Source: Diplolepis rosae
Taxonomy: Eukaryota > Arthropoda > Insecta > Hymenoptera > Diplolepididae
Length of the DNA: 64,000 bases
NCBI GenBank assembly: GCA_030998225.1
Contig: JAPYXD010000704.1
Location: 10,602,001 to 10,666,000, forward strand
Direction: 5' to 3'
Made by a program: the position numbers and the translations under genes. Position 1 is the stretch's first letter. The number at the start of each line of letters is the position of its first letter. This document shows, in pieces, positions 22,175 through 33,633 of the stretch. The notes under the pieces are model-generated. The model ran no database searches. It was given only the letters and a program-made list of their open reading frames with translations, and was not told the origin of the DNA.

Positions 22175-22314
22175 GACCGAGCGCGAAGCGCGAGGTCAGA
22201 AAGAACGGAGCGCGAAGCGCGACGATCGAATCGCGCGCCCTAGGCGCGCTCAAACTTGCGAGCGAAGCGAGCTGCGCGCCAAGCGCGCGATGAGAATGTG
22301 CCCGCAAAGCGGGC
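22175..22314. repeat. GC-rich island of consecutive minihairpins
   Basis: At least five short hairpins in 140 bp: GACC-GA-GCGC-GAA-GCGC-GA-GGTC, GCGCGCCCTAGGCGCGC, GCGAGCGAAGCGAGC, GCGCGCCAAGCGCGC and GCCCGCAAAGCGGGC, plus an AGCGCGAAGCGCGA. Several share the form X-(n)AA-X. The surrounding DNA is AT-rich. Confidence 0.8.
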
Positions 22315-22538
22315 AGATTTTTTTTATTGTAATAGGCGTCAAAAATACAGTAGCTTATGTACTTTTCAAAATTAAATATGGCTCAAATGTAAGTTTGTGT
22401 ATCTTAAAAACTTGATCAAGTGCTCATAACTTCCGTTATGTTTGCCATCGAGTTAATTCTACGAAAATCAGCGTGAGAATAAACATTATATCACGAGGTT
22501 TCGTACATAAATAAAATAATAAAACATTCACCGAACTC

Positions 22539-22565
22539 TGTGTGTGTGTGAATGTGTGTGTGTGT
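22539..22565 (+). repeat. (GT)n microsatellite
   Basis: TGTGTGTGTG and a second TGTGTGTGTGTGTG run separated by AA. Confidence 0.9.
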
Positions 22566-22819
22566 TTCGTGCGCAGATCACGAGTTTACGGGACGGTGGA
22601 CGATAATGGCTGCCATTTACCTAATTAATTGCCTGTGTATAACAAAGCGACCGCGTAATGTGTTTGTATTCATTTACACCTAAACCAATGCCTTAATCAT
22701 AAGTACCATCAGCTATATTTTATAAAAAATAAAATTAATATCAAGAATGCTTTATTAATATTCGAAAAGATCGCGGAGTGGAAGCTACACGGAATGAGAA
22801 TATATCGTAAACTGATATC

Positions 22820-23092
22820 AAAAAAAAAATCCTGTAAAAGTACGTGTGGAATAACTATTTTATTTTACAAAATGTCTTCCTGAAAATTTGAAAATGCTAC
22901 AGAACACGATACAGAACGTATATTTTCGAATTTTTTTCAAAATTATTACTTAAAAAAAGTTAACAGACGTGCTTTATTGTCTTTTGTTACGTTTTCCAAA
23001 TGTTCAGACAGATATTTTCTGAATTAAAAAAGTTATCTTACATGAAGGAATAAATGTATAATTTAGTCACGTGATACGATTGATCCATGGCC
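22820..23092. mobile_element. TTAA-type element B, left end lost
   Basis: The right end TACGATTGATCCATGGCC is followed by TTAA (23093-23096). Internal ACAGACGTGCTTTATTG and CTTACATGAAGGAATAAATG blocks match the family. The left terminus is not recognisable. Confidence 0.65.
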
Positions 23093-23720
23093 TTAAACCG
23101 TAACATTCAGACATTAATCTCTAGTATCTCGGATACTAATGGAGATTCTAGATGCCAAAATTTAATATCTGAGATTTCACGGCCTAATATCTAAATTTTA
23201 CGATCAAACATTAAAGACAATAATTGTCCCTATAATTTGAACATTTAAGATAATTACCATTTAATATCTTAGGTACCTGATATGCATGTTTCAATCCCGG
23301 CAGAAGTTTTGTCGTAAGGCAAACTAGGAAGTCCATATGTCTCTTTTTTAATTTACGAGATTGTTAAACAAGTTCGTCCATAAATGGCTTGCTTTGGTCA
23401 AACTTCAAAATTTTTTTTACTATAAAAAATGCTGTTTTTGTCAAAAATCATTATTCTGCATATTGTTGATTGTTTTAGATATCATATAACAACAACAAAA
23501 TTCGTCACACGAGACGTCATAAACTTTAGCCGAACTTCAGATACTACATCTGAATATCCTAAGTGGCTGATACTTAATTTACTGTCAGATAAATTCAACT
23601 GTAATGTCTAGATATTATCACTGATTATCTAATTTTTGCATATGACCATGATTTCAATTTTTTTGCTTAACAAATAACAGTTTTTGCTGGGAATATAAGG
23701 AGATCTGGCGCTGTATATAA

Positions 23721-24640
23721 TTCAATATAGTGTCTTTATATTGGCATTGGATCACTTAGTTTTCATTAAAAATTTATGATTAATAAAAAAGAAACATATT
23801 AAAGATTTTTCAATGCAGGAAATATATTATGTGGATAAATATGCAAACGTTTCGGATTTTCACGGTATATATTAATTCTTTAGGCTAGCTTTTTCAACTT
23901 TACTACTCTATTTCCAAAGCAGTTTCCTTTAAGCAGTTTCATTTTCGACACTGAACAGAGTGTGCGGCCAGTTCTATCTGCTGCCTCTGTGTCTTAAAGG
24001 AATCAAACAAATCGGAAATTAACAATAAAAATATAGTAAAATTTCAAGGTTTTCTCTTAAAAAGCTCCGTCTTTCCGTGTCCGTGTGTTTGTGTCCTGTG
24101 AGTTGCATACTTCTTAAAGGTGTTGTGGGCCTCCTTTATGGATAGTGGTGTTTTTCTCTACAAAATTAGTGATTTTAACAAAATTTTTTAGATAAAAATA
24201 TCATTGCGTTTAAGTGGTTCTTGTGTGTGCCTTTGAGGAGGAGTAAATCTACGGTCCCGGTTTCGCGGATCGACCAAAACATGAGTTTTATCTCTTTTTT
24301 GAGGACGGTGTTTTTGGAGCGTCTTGTTCCTGAGAGCCTTGGAGCTTTCCCCAACGCATAAGTTTTTTGCACGCTTTTCCATAAAATATTATATTTAAGA
24401 AAACAAAAAATCTAGTATTACCATTAGTAATTAAATTTGCACGCTTACAGCCAAGCCATTAAGTTCATGAAATTAGCTGGCACTGAAGAGGGCCCCCATT
24501 TGTGGCCGAAACGTTTGCCTATTTATCCACATAATATATTTCCTGCATTGAAAAATCTTTAATATGTTTCTTTTTTATTAATTATAAATTTTTAATGAAA
24601 ACTGAGTGACCCAATGCCAATATAAAGACACTATATTGAA
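23721..24640. mobile_element. Penelope-like inverted terminal repeat structure
   Basis: Two near-identical arms of about 135 bp face each other: 23721-23855 and 24506-24640. Shared blocks include TTTCAATGCAGGAAATATAT and TGGATAAATATGCAAACGTT (one or two differences). The right arm begins exactly at the last part of a hammerhead-like core (CCGAAACG). The left arm stops at the same point. Inverted terminal repeats bearing hammerhead motifs are known from Penelope-like elements. The 650-bp interior has no reverse transcriptase or GIY-YIG domain that I can recognise, so the copy is non-autonomous or decayed. Confidence 0.6.
24483..24512 (+). ncRNA. Hammerhead-like ribozyme core
   Basis: CTGAAGA fits CUGANGA. 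It is followed by a stem closed by GGCC/GGCC (24490-24507) and then GAAAC. CGTTTG after it could form a one-pair stem III. A UH cleavage dinucleotide after that is not evident (CC follows), so activity is doubtful. The same motif occurs inverted at 56456-56485. Confidence 0.5.
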
Positions 24641-25059
24641 TTCATATTTGGGTCAAGATAAAAATTAAAGACATTAATACAAACATGTCTCGAAGCTGTA
24701 TATAATATTAGATTGAGGAACTAGAAAAACGTCAAGTTTGGGTAAACTGAATCTTTTCGTTTCTACTTTCCTGTACATATATGGATTTGTGTAATTAGTT
24801 CTGTAACAGTAGATTAGTAGGCATATAGTATACACGTACATGTCAGTTGCATCGGCGATATTCGCTTAGATAGTTGTGCTGTCACTTCCACTGGGGTAGA
24901 TTTGGGTTCCATCGATAACTATATAATTGCAGTATTGTCACTTTAGCGAGATGAACAGAATTCAAAATAGGAATTACGACGGAGATAAAACTTGAGAATC
25001 TCTCCTTTGTGTTGTAATTTTCTTTTAGCTTTCTTCTGTTTGTACCCAGAGTTCAATAT

Positions 25060-25380
25060 TTTCACGGGGAAAAACAGATAACCACTGATAGTATCTAGAT
25101 ATAACAGTTCAATATATTTAACAGTGAACATTGTGACAGCCATCTCGGATATTCAGACGTAATATCTGCGGATATTTAAAATGTGATATTATAGCTGATA
25201 ATATCTAAGGTATTACATTTGAGTATCCAAAATTAAATAATAGTCCAGTTATACATAATGTAAGTAACAAATATATTGATTGTAGAAACAAGATTAGAAC
25301 TTTAATTACTGAAAAGTAAATAATAGGTTGAAAAAAAATTAATTTGAAACATATTAAAGCATTCTGAGGCGACCTAATGA
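25060..25380 (+). repeat. Repeat family G, copy 1
   Basis: Shares with 39145-39380 the blocks GATAGTATCTAGATAT, GCCATCTCGGATATTCAGA, TAATATCTAAGGTATTA and TTTGAGTATCCAAAATT. Related TATCT/AGATA-rich stretches lie at 23100-23290 and 40930-41060. Non-coding. Confidence 0.55.
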
Positions 25381-26013
25381 TTATTGGCAATTCAAACTTG
25401 CAATGCGAGACCTGGTGGTCGACAAGCGAACTAACTAATATGGCTACCGTTGGGCTTCGCGCAGCATTGTGTATACTATACTAAAGCCAGATGCTCACAA
25501 TGTAACGCAGTAATTAATCAATTGTTTGACAAATAAATATATAGTTAACATAAAAAGTAAGTGACAAGTGCATAAATAAATATAAGCGTGAAAATGGATT
25601 TCTCACCGAAACACAGGAAAGGGAAGGACTTTACTCGTAAAGGCAGTGCTTGTACGTACTCGCATAACGTATTTAACGACAACAAAAGCATTTTTAGCAC
25701 TTACAGATAAACGTAATTTGAAAAGTTCTATTCAGATGAACAGTAAATACGTGAACGCTGAAGCCCTGCGGCAGCCATGATTGCAGTGGACGTTTGTTTT
25801 GCCAATACATGAACTAATTAGTGAATTGAATACAAACGAAAAATAAAACTAATACTTTCTGATATAAGATAAGAATGTAAAATGCATAAAATTATGCTTG
25901 AGGTAGTTGTCGTGTCAAAAATCAGGTCTCTGGAAAATATATTTTTCTGTGAAACCGAATTTTACGATTTTTTTAAAACTATGTTTCAATTTATGGATAA
26001 ACTTGTCATAGTG

Positions 26014-26227
26014 ATGTACTTACAGTTTTGAACGTTCATTGAACGATGACAAAAATTTTTTTTCCATAAAAAAATTAATTATTATATTTATATTTAGGGC
26101 GCTTCAAATATACAATCGTTCATCAACAATACACTATTTTTTAATTTTCTAGACCAAAAACTAATCATTTAGTTTAAAAAACAAAAGTTTTCCATCGTTC
26201 AATGAACGTTCAAAACTGTAAGTACAT
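26014..26227. mobile_element. FB/MULE-like hairpin MITE, copy A3
   Basis: A 214-bp element, left end ATGTACTTACAGTTTTGAAC, right end mirrored (GTTCAAAACTGTAAGTACAT). Flanked by an exact 9-bp direct repeat GTCATAGTG (26005-26013 and 26228-26236). No coding capacity. The best-preserved small copy of the family. Confidence 0.88.
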
Positions 26228-26590
26228 GTCATAGTGAGAATTTTTCGCAGTAAAATACTAAAAATTCGAAAAATAATACGAAAATTAAGTGTATGGTATA
26301 GTAAAGTTCCACGTGACCTATAGTAAATTATCAAACAGTTTTACAATGCGGAACATTCAGGAAACATTATTGAAAGTTCCACATTAATTATGAAAAGTTC
26401 TATAAATTTTGTTGAACTATTTTTTTCCGTTTAGTTTTCTACGTGTGGTAACACCTAGCGCCTAGCGTGCCTATTAAAGAGATTGCTATTTTTCTAGAAA
26501 ATGTAGATTGTATTGTTAAAATATGCAGAACATAATCGTACAAAATTTTCATCTGAAGCATAACATTGTTCTATGTAGAAGAAATTGAGC

Positions 26591-27725
26591 TACACGGAAA
26601 AAATAAGTACTGGGAAATTTACTTGACAGTCCTCGACTTTTGGACAGGACAAATTTTTCCGAAGATCCTATATACTTTTTATTAAGAAGCTTAGAACTTC
26701 ATCGAAAAAAAGAAAGAATGTCCTAGATTAATTGAAGCACAGTCAATGAATGAAATTCTTTCAAATTTTATTGTATAGTTTTTGAAAAAATTATAGAAAG
26801 GCAAATAATACTTCTTCTAAAGAGTGCTTCACGTTTTAAAAGAGTTTGGATAGAATAGTTTGATTAGGAAGAGATGAATACCTGCTATACAAATCAAAGA
26901 AAAATTCTTGGACTGCGCTTGAAAGTCTTGTGAAATTTTTAGTGGTACGATTCGCAGTTGTCAATGTCAGTTTTTTAGATACGCAAAATTTTTATTACTT
27001 TGTAAATTGACATAAACTTCAGAAATTATGAAATTCTTATATTTGATATTTTAGAATTCAGTAATTAATTTATTAAAAGTCTCTTCATTTAAAAACTTTT
27101 CTTAGCCTTATATAAAATTGATGGCGAAACAAGGCGCAGCATTTTCAAAGGATAAAATGTACCCAACATTTTTTGAGAAGTATCGCAAGTGCATTCGGTA
27201 GCCGTGCGGTTTAATTTATAAGGTTAGACTGCGTTATACATGTAGGTTAGGTAAAAGTTAAGGTTCGAATCCTATCAGCGTAATATTAATTTCAACAGCG
27301 GTAATATAATTTGTAATAAAAATCAATAAAATAGTATATAAAAAAAAGACAGCTTGCAAAAATAATTTTTGTTTCTTATTGCCTTTGATAGTCCATAAAA
27401 ATTTCATTAACTGGCTTTGAAGTTTTCATGCACGAGTGCTGTGCGAGCTCTATCTGCCTATATTCAGAATTTCATATTAATTCGTAAAAATATCCAATCT
27501 TTGAACTTTATTTTCTCAAATGATTCATAGACATTATATATTTTGCGTACTCAGAATTTTCACGGACGTTCTACTGAATATACTTTTGGAAAGTTCTATA
27601 CTTTTTCCAGGATTATTGATCTAATTGTACAAGAACGGTACTTCTAGTTTTAAGTAACTTTTGAACGTATCTGAAAGTCGAGCACTCTGTCATGTAAATT
27701 TCCCAGTACTTATTTTTTCCGTGTA
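26591..27725. mobile_element. 1.1-kb inverted-repeat element (TACACGG ends)
   Basis: Left end TACACGGAAAAAATAAGTAC, right end mirrored (GTACTTATTTTTTCCGTGTA). The arms stay similar for about 50 bp (GGGAAATTTAC and CTCGACTTT versus AAAGTCGAG). The interior has no open frame of note and contains a tRNA-like stretch at 27191-27280. Possibly TA target duplication at the outermost bases. Confidence 0.7.
27191..27280 (+). other. tRNA-like (Ser/Leu-type) relic
   Basis: A-box-like GGTAGCCGTGCGGTTTAA and B-box AGGTTCGAATCCT spaced as in a long-variable-arm tRNA. Stems do not pair fully. Comparable to the relic at 9405-9495; both may come from one SINE family. Confidence 0.4.
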
Positions 27726-28106
27726 AGTCTACCACAAATATGAGTCAGGTGTCCGAGACCTGGCATGATACGAGTACCTTTGAATCAAAATGATTAGATG
27801 CCGTTGCTGGAGAAATTTTCAATATCAATCAGCTTGAACCTGATAGAAACTGGATTATTGGTGTCTGTGCTATCTACACTACATTAATTATTATTGCGCA
27901 CATCACGAGGAATAATTTCCTGATTGGTACGAGATATGGCGTGTTCATATTCAGCCGAAAATAGATATTACTGCAATTATTTCCCTAAACACCGTTGACT
28001 GCTTCTAGAATTTGCGTCTAGGTTAATTAGATCAATCAACTTGGGTTTCATATAGTTAATTTAGATGCCTCATTACAAAGCGAAGTAAACACGATCGGGA
28101 AAAGAT

Positions 28107-28265
28107 TACACGGAAAAAAAATTTCAATAAAGTTTATAGAACTGTTTAACCACAAGACATTTACGGAACACAATTCTGGAAAATTTGGAGAACTCTATTC
28201 CGTAGATGCTTGTATTCCCAACTCTTGAACAGTTCTATAAACTTTACTGAACTATTTTTTTGTGT
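28107..28265. mobile_element. 159-bp hairpin MITE (TACACGG ends)
   Basis: Left TACACGGAAAAAAAATTTCA and AAAGTTTATAGAACTGTT; right mirrored AACAGTTCTATAAACTTT and ATTTTTTTGTGTA. Arms of about 40 bp. Non-coding. Confidence 0.75.
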
Positions 28266-28599
28266 AGAACTAGATTGAAGTTTACGAATTCAGTAGTTTG
28301 TAACACGTTTCGTAACACGTTTCGTAACTTCGATATTGCATTTTTTAATTGCAGAATTTTGCATCGGAAATTACACGAATTAATTAACGGATCACGTGTT
28401 CTCTTGTTAACGATTTTTTTCTATTGCCTTTCGATTTTCTATACATCATTGTAGATTCCACCACAAAAATCGATTACTCTTCTCCAAGCTGTTAATCGTT
28501 TCGAACTGCCAGCTGATAACCTTCCAGTAAACGATGTAAATCCTCCTTGCTCTTTTTTTCTTATCTATATACGTTTATTTCGGTAGGAAACTGCATTTC

Positions 28600-29160
28600 C
28601 TTCAATACCCAGGTGGAAATTCACTACTGTCGCGATACCATGCCAGTACCGTCAGTTGGTACTGGTATAGTATTAGCTAGACCCCTAATTATAACTCGGA
28701 TGGGAGTTGGCTTTGAGTACCGGGCTGGTACTTAAAAGCAGTACTGGACCAGTACTATCAGCCGACGGTACTAGCTAGACTCCTAATGATAACTCGACTA
28801 GGAGTTGGCAGTTTTGTAATTTTAAAAGTATTCTAACTTCGAGTATAACTATATTAGAAGCTAGATTGATCGTTAGGTTTACAATACTATTTAAAAGTAC
28901 CAGTACTGTGCCCAAGGTTGGCATACCTCCTTTGTCGGTATTTTGCCAGTAATATTAATCAGTACTGCGCCCGTAGTAAACCAGTAGAGTGCCAACTTTC
29001 AATGATATACCTATTTCAGAGTTTCACCAGTACTGCCAAAGAATACTGCGCCAGTACTGGGCCAGTAGTAAGCCAGTAATATGTCAATATTTGGCACATT
29101 ATTGACAGGCAGTACTGGCATTACTCCTCGGTTACAACTGGCACAATACTGCGCCGGTTG
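28600..29160. repeat. CAGTACTG-rich palindromic repeat island
   Basis: Many copies of CCAGTACTG, CCAGTA and TACTGGC in both orientations, and a duplicated GGTACT, AGCTAGAC, CCTAATTATAACTCG segment (28660-28700 and 28770-28805). The mariner at 29163 inserted into this unit: related GTCTGGCC, GGACCTGGC and AGTACT sequence resumes after 30351. Confidence 0.5.
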
Positions 29161-29162
29161 TA

Positions 29163-30348
29163 TTGGGTTGTCCCAGTAGTAATTGCCAATTTTTCATACA
29201 AATTAAACACAGTTTTTTAAATACAAGGAACAAAGTTTAATCAATGATGTATTTTCCTTTTATTCATTGACCTCTTGCCATCTTTCTGGTAACTTCATGA
29301 TTCCACGTTCATAGAACTTCTGGTCTTTACCATCAAAAAACAAAACCAAGTGCGATTTCACAGCTTCATCATTATTGAAAGTTTCACCATTCAAGTTCTG
29401 CAAAGATCGAAATAAATAGTAATCTGATGGTGCAAGGTCAGGGCTATATGGTGGATGTAACATCACTTCCCAACCAAGCCTTAATAATTGTTGGCGAGTG
29501 ACTTAAGATGTGTGTGGTGTAGCGTTGTCATGGTGAAAAATTCCTTGGGAGCAGCTCGAAAAATACCACACCTTTCCAATCCCACCAAACAAACAGCATA
29601 ATCTTTTTTTGATGCAGTTCAGCTTTCGATGTTGTTTGTGATGGCTCATCACGCTGATCATGATCGTTTTCAAACGACGTTATTTTAAACAATCGATTTT
29701 TCATCACCAGTGATAATTTGTTCGACAAAAAAGGATCAAATTCTTTGCGTTTAAGATGAAAATCACAAGCGTTGATGCGTTTTGTTAAATGAATCTCTTT
29801 CAATTCATGTGGAATCCAAATATCAAGTTTTTTAACGAGTCCAAGACGTTGTTTATGACGGTCGATTGATGATTTTGATATTTTCAACATTTCTTCAATC
29901 TCTCGCACTGTTACATGAAGATTCGATTCGATTATGGCTTTGATTTGATCATCATCAACTTTATTTGGCCTACCTGAACTTTACTCATCTTTGAATGAAA
30001 AATTCCCGGAACGAAATTTATCAAACCAATTTCGACACTGTTTGTCCTTCAAGGCTTCCTCACGATACACATCACGTAAATTTTCAGCAGCCCGTGCTGC
30101 GTTCTTTCTTTTATGGAAATAAAAAAGCAAAATATGACGAAAATGCTCGTTTTTACACTCTATCTTGAAAGTTGATGCCAAAGCAACAACTGTAAACGAA
30201 ATTACGCGTAATTTGTTTGTAAAACAAGCTAAGAGTTACAGCTAACAAATTCCAGAAGAAAAAAATCATGACCTTGAAAGAAGCCATTCAAAAAGATGTT
30301 TAAAGACATCTATATGTGACATTGGCAATTACTTCTGGGACAACCCAA
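29163..30348 (-). mobile_element. mariner element with intact terminal repeats
   Basis: An 1186-bp element. Its terminal inverted repeats begin TTGGGTTGTCCCAGTAGTAA on the low side and match, with one difference, the reverse complement on the high side. TA flanks both ends (29161-29162 and 30349-30350). It carries one transposase gene on the minus strand, now broken. Slightly shorter than the usual ~1.3 kb of mariners because of an internal deletion. Confidence 0.9.
29260..30181 (-). pseudogene. mariner DD34D transposase, broken
   Basis: Read from 30181 downward. The N-terminal HTH domain (MASTFKIECKNEHFRHIL, then CRNWFDKFRSGNFSFKDE) ends in an in-frame TAA at about 29979-29981, where the family usually has Gln. 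Reading resumes SSGRPNKVDDDQIKAII and VREIEEMLKISKSSIDRHK. The first catalytic Asp (IITGDEKSI) is reached only in a shifted frame near 29710, after which MLFVWWDWKGVVFFELLPRN is open again. About 30-40 residues are then deleted, with a frame change, before HHDNATPH (second Asp). Thirty-four positions later comes PPYSPDLAPSD (third Asp), the DD34D spacing. The C terminus ends LPERWQEVNE. All three catalytic Asp codons survive, but the stop, frameshifts and deletion abolish function. Confidence 0.88.
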
Positions 30349-30350
30349 TA

Positions 30351-32640
30351 AAAACTGTCTGGCCTCTGACTTTTCCAGCTGGGTACTCTTTATTCTTACT
30401 AGGACCTGGCAAATTTCACATAGTACTAAGTATCTATTTTTTTCGAAACAATTACTGTGTAAGCATTCCGGTGAATAGGTTGAATTTGGCTGACTTATTC
30501 TTAAAGCTGACCGGTTTTGAAGTTTCAATAGACTTCAGAATAAATTTATTGTATTAAATAATAACTTTTAATGAGTGCATGAATCATTTTTTAATAAACG
30601 CTTTGAGTATCTGTGCAATCTTTAAAAATTGTAAAATCGTGCTTTTCTTTAGTCTACTTTGAATCTGTTATTCATAACGTCCCACTAAATGATTCACGAA
30701 TGCAAAGAAAGCTATCGACGTGTAAAGTTTCTATTGTCGAAGTTCAGCATTGATTCTTTTGCTTTTACGCTATCTCTAAATTTATATTCTTGTATGACTT
30801 TTAACACTTTTGAAGATGGACACGTCGTGATAAAAATTCTACTTAAAAATTTCTTGGTAATAATTTACATGATAAAATAAAATAAAAATAATTTACATAA
30901 CGTTATAATTAAATTTTTTCGAAAGAACGCGAGCTCTGTAAGTACATATATTGATAAACTTGTACTACATTTTTGTAGCAAAATATCAAAATAAAAAAAT
31001 TTTTTGGAAGTCGTTATTTTTATGGAGGGGCAGTGTGGTGTCTTTAATATTTCAAAAAAGAACTATCTGAAATAAAAAATTAAAAAATATTTCATTAGTG
31101 TATGTTAATCACGAGTCTTTGAATAAAATGATTGTTTAGAATAAATCTTTGTTCTAATCCTTTTGTTCAAGGCCTACACTACGCTTTGAAAAAATGCCTT
31201 CCGGGATAATGTTTGTTACCTTTTTTCAATATTTTACTGCAAAATAAATGCCATAAATTTATTAGTAGGTACAGTCAAGACTCGTTTATTGCAAGGCTCC
31301 GAAATTTGTTACCAAGGCATGACTCCTTAACCAAATAAACTCATTGTCAGCATAGCAACATTTTTTTCTGAATTCTCTGCTTATATCCAGCGCATTTTTC
31401 GCATCGTTTTATGAAAATAAACCATATTTGGTAAATGGAAATCTAACGGTTTCACCGGGTAATTAGATTTTATTATGATGAGTAGAGCAGTACTTAGCTA
31501 CGCATGGTGAAAAACACTGTGAAGTTGTAGATGTCTCGTTGATTTATAATAATTGTTGCAACAAGTGATATAAATTTGTTCCGCGAACTCATCTTCGCGG
31601 CGCGTATCCTGTCTCATCATTAATTCTAGCATTCATCTTCATTCTTTCTTTCTTTATCTTTTGTTTCTCGGTAGTAATAGCTGGAAAGCGGCTGACTCGT
31701 CTCGGATCGCTGAGAAAAGGCAGCGATTCGAAAAACAGAGCCAAGATAGTGAAAATTGAGCCCCGAGCAGGGCCGTAGGCGACTAGGGACGTTTCCTGGC
31801 CCATTTGAAATGCATTGAATTTTTAAGCCCTTCCCTTTGTACCGTTCTTGAGCTACTATACTAAACTCACGTTCTCATGGCTTTATTTCTAGGATCTCGC
31901 CCAAGGTCGATATGATTTTTAGTTGGAGCTAATTTTAGTTTTAAAGGGTTTGTCTACAGTAGTTTTTTTCTTTCTTTTAAAGAAAACGTGTTCACCTTTG
32001 AAAAAGAGTTTCAAAATGGAAAATATACGAGGCAGTAGGAAGCAATTTGCTAAATTATAACTTATAAATATTTAGTGAAGATTAGTAAGTAGTACCGTAT
32101 ATTTGCCTTATTGCTCCATTATTTAAAGTTATGTAATTTTTGCTGAACTGAGCAACTTACCTCGAAGCTATTAGGGTTGTACATTCTTGGATCTGATCGA
32201 TGCATTATTAAAGCATAAAGCTTCATCTTATAGAGATATAGAAGAGGAGTTTCCTTTTGTTACGTTTTTTTTCAAGAACCCGTAAATCTAAGGTCGCAAG
32301 CTACTGGTAGCAGATTCTTAAAAATCGGCTGAAATTCTTCTTTTCCAGTATGGGGAAAGTACTTGAGACTTGAAGGATATAAGAGCTCCAAAGCCTAAGG
32401 ATTTTCGATAGTAGAGAGTCACTCTACACTAAGATGACTTGAGACATAATACAGTACATAAATACAGAATTACCACAGACCCTTTTCTCTTTTTTTTATA
32501 CGGAGAAAAATAATTCGAGAAACTCTACTGAAAGGGGAGTCTCGAGTGAAATTAAGTTTTTTTGCATTTTTTTTCTTGCTTCAAAAATTTATTTACTATT
32601 TCAAAAATGTATCCCCAAAGTTTTAAATCCAAGAGAAAGT
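30351..32640. other. No gene recognised
   Basis: AT-rich sequence. Short frames (for example 31589-31804 minus) overlap a CTTT-rich tract near 31640-31670 and show no domain. A pogo-like end fragment CAGTCAAGACTCGTTTATTG lies at 31271-31290. Confidence 0.4.
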
Positions 32641-32679
32641 TCTAAAGGTCCCTAAGAAGTAGCCAAAATGATGCGCTCC

Positions 32680-33160
32680 AAAGGTACCACCCAGGTGCGA
32701 ATTTCGGTCAGCTGCCAGAGTTGGACCATCGGGCGACGGTTGGCCCTACTCTGTGGCGACCAAGGTTTGGTGACCATAGTTAGGCCAACTGTGGTAGTTT
32801 CGATTTTACCAACTTTAGCAGCCAACACCGGCAACCAAAGATGTGCCCGACCGTCGGCTCAACTATGGCCCAGACTTGAACCGACTGTCGGGCAAACTTT
32901 GGCGAATTGCTTTAGATGACCGTGACAGTTCAGCTGGCCCACCTCTGGGCCACGGTTGAACCAACCGTCAGCATATTATTAACTAGATTCCCTTACCATT
33001 GCATGACCAACTGTCGACCCAACTATGGCCCAGACTCGAACCGACTGTCGGTCCAACCTCGGCGAATTACCTTAGATGACCGTGATAGTTCGGTCGGCCC
33101 ACCTCTGGACCATGGTTGAACCAATCGTCGACATATTATTAACTAGATTATACAAGCATA
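32680..33160 (+). repeat. GC-richer 160-bp tandem repeat with CCAACTRTGG-type dyads
   Basis: Two full units at 160-bp spacing: TTAGATGACCGTGA starts at 32912 and 33072, and CATATTATTAACTAGATT follows in each. Units contain CCCAACTATGGCCCAGACT-like and GAACCGACTGTCGG segments. Frames of 60-83 codons on both strands come from the balanced composition and do not look like genes. Confidence 0.75.
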
Positions 33161-33633
33161 TTTTGCCTAAGACGGCCCATCTCTGGCACCCGGCGTCGGG
33201 ACTACTGTTCACGCCAATAGACGGATAGCGTTATCATTTCACTAGTTGGCCCGACCTCTAGCCAACTAGGTTTTTCGCGCCAAGGAATGCAACTCAAAAA
33301 CTAATGAACCGATCGACTTGAAATAATGTAGATATTCTTGAACTTACTGGCCATCGAATGAACCTGAATATACATTAAAATGGTTATAATGAATATTGTT
33401 TTTATTGATTTATTTATAATAAAAAAATGTCCACAAATTTCGAATATCTTTTTTTGTTGCCATATTTAGGTTCATTCGAAGCGGAAGGACAAATAATAAC
33501 AGTAATATTGAATAATTTCCATTTTTTCCATGTGTTCTAAATTTTCTAAAATTTGAATAATGTTTCTCAAACTATTATTCTCCGCATAAACTTTAATATT
33601 GGTTATTCGTGTCATAAACTGCTTGTTGTTCAG

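Larger units (their letters stand above)
21802..22316 (+). repeat. Repeat family with GTCT run and GC-rich hairpin tail
   Basis: Starts ACATTCTCATCATGGATGAG, itself a small hairpin. It contains a (GTCT)n run (21919-21940), a GGTCGTGTGCGGCATAACTC segment and TCATGATGAGAATGTGTTCC near 21979, then a GC-rich chain of minihairpins. The part from 21977 to about 22235 is repeated at 55661-55915 with high similarity. Class unknown. Confidence 0.6.

Noticed and set aside
25594..25710. Short frame starting ATGGATTTCTCACCG (38 codons) with good start context
   Set aside because: Too short, no domain, no supported splice partner; could be a first exon but nothing confirms it.
32652..33119. Frames of 60-83 codons in the GC-richer tandem repeat
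   Set aside because: Overlapping frames on both strands follow from few AT-rich stop codons in the repeat; no domain.
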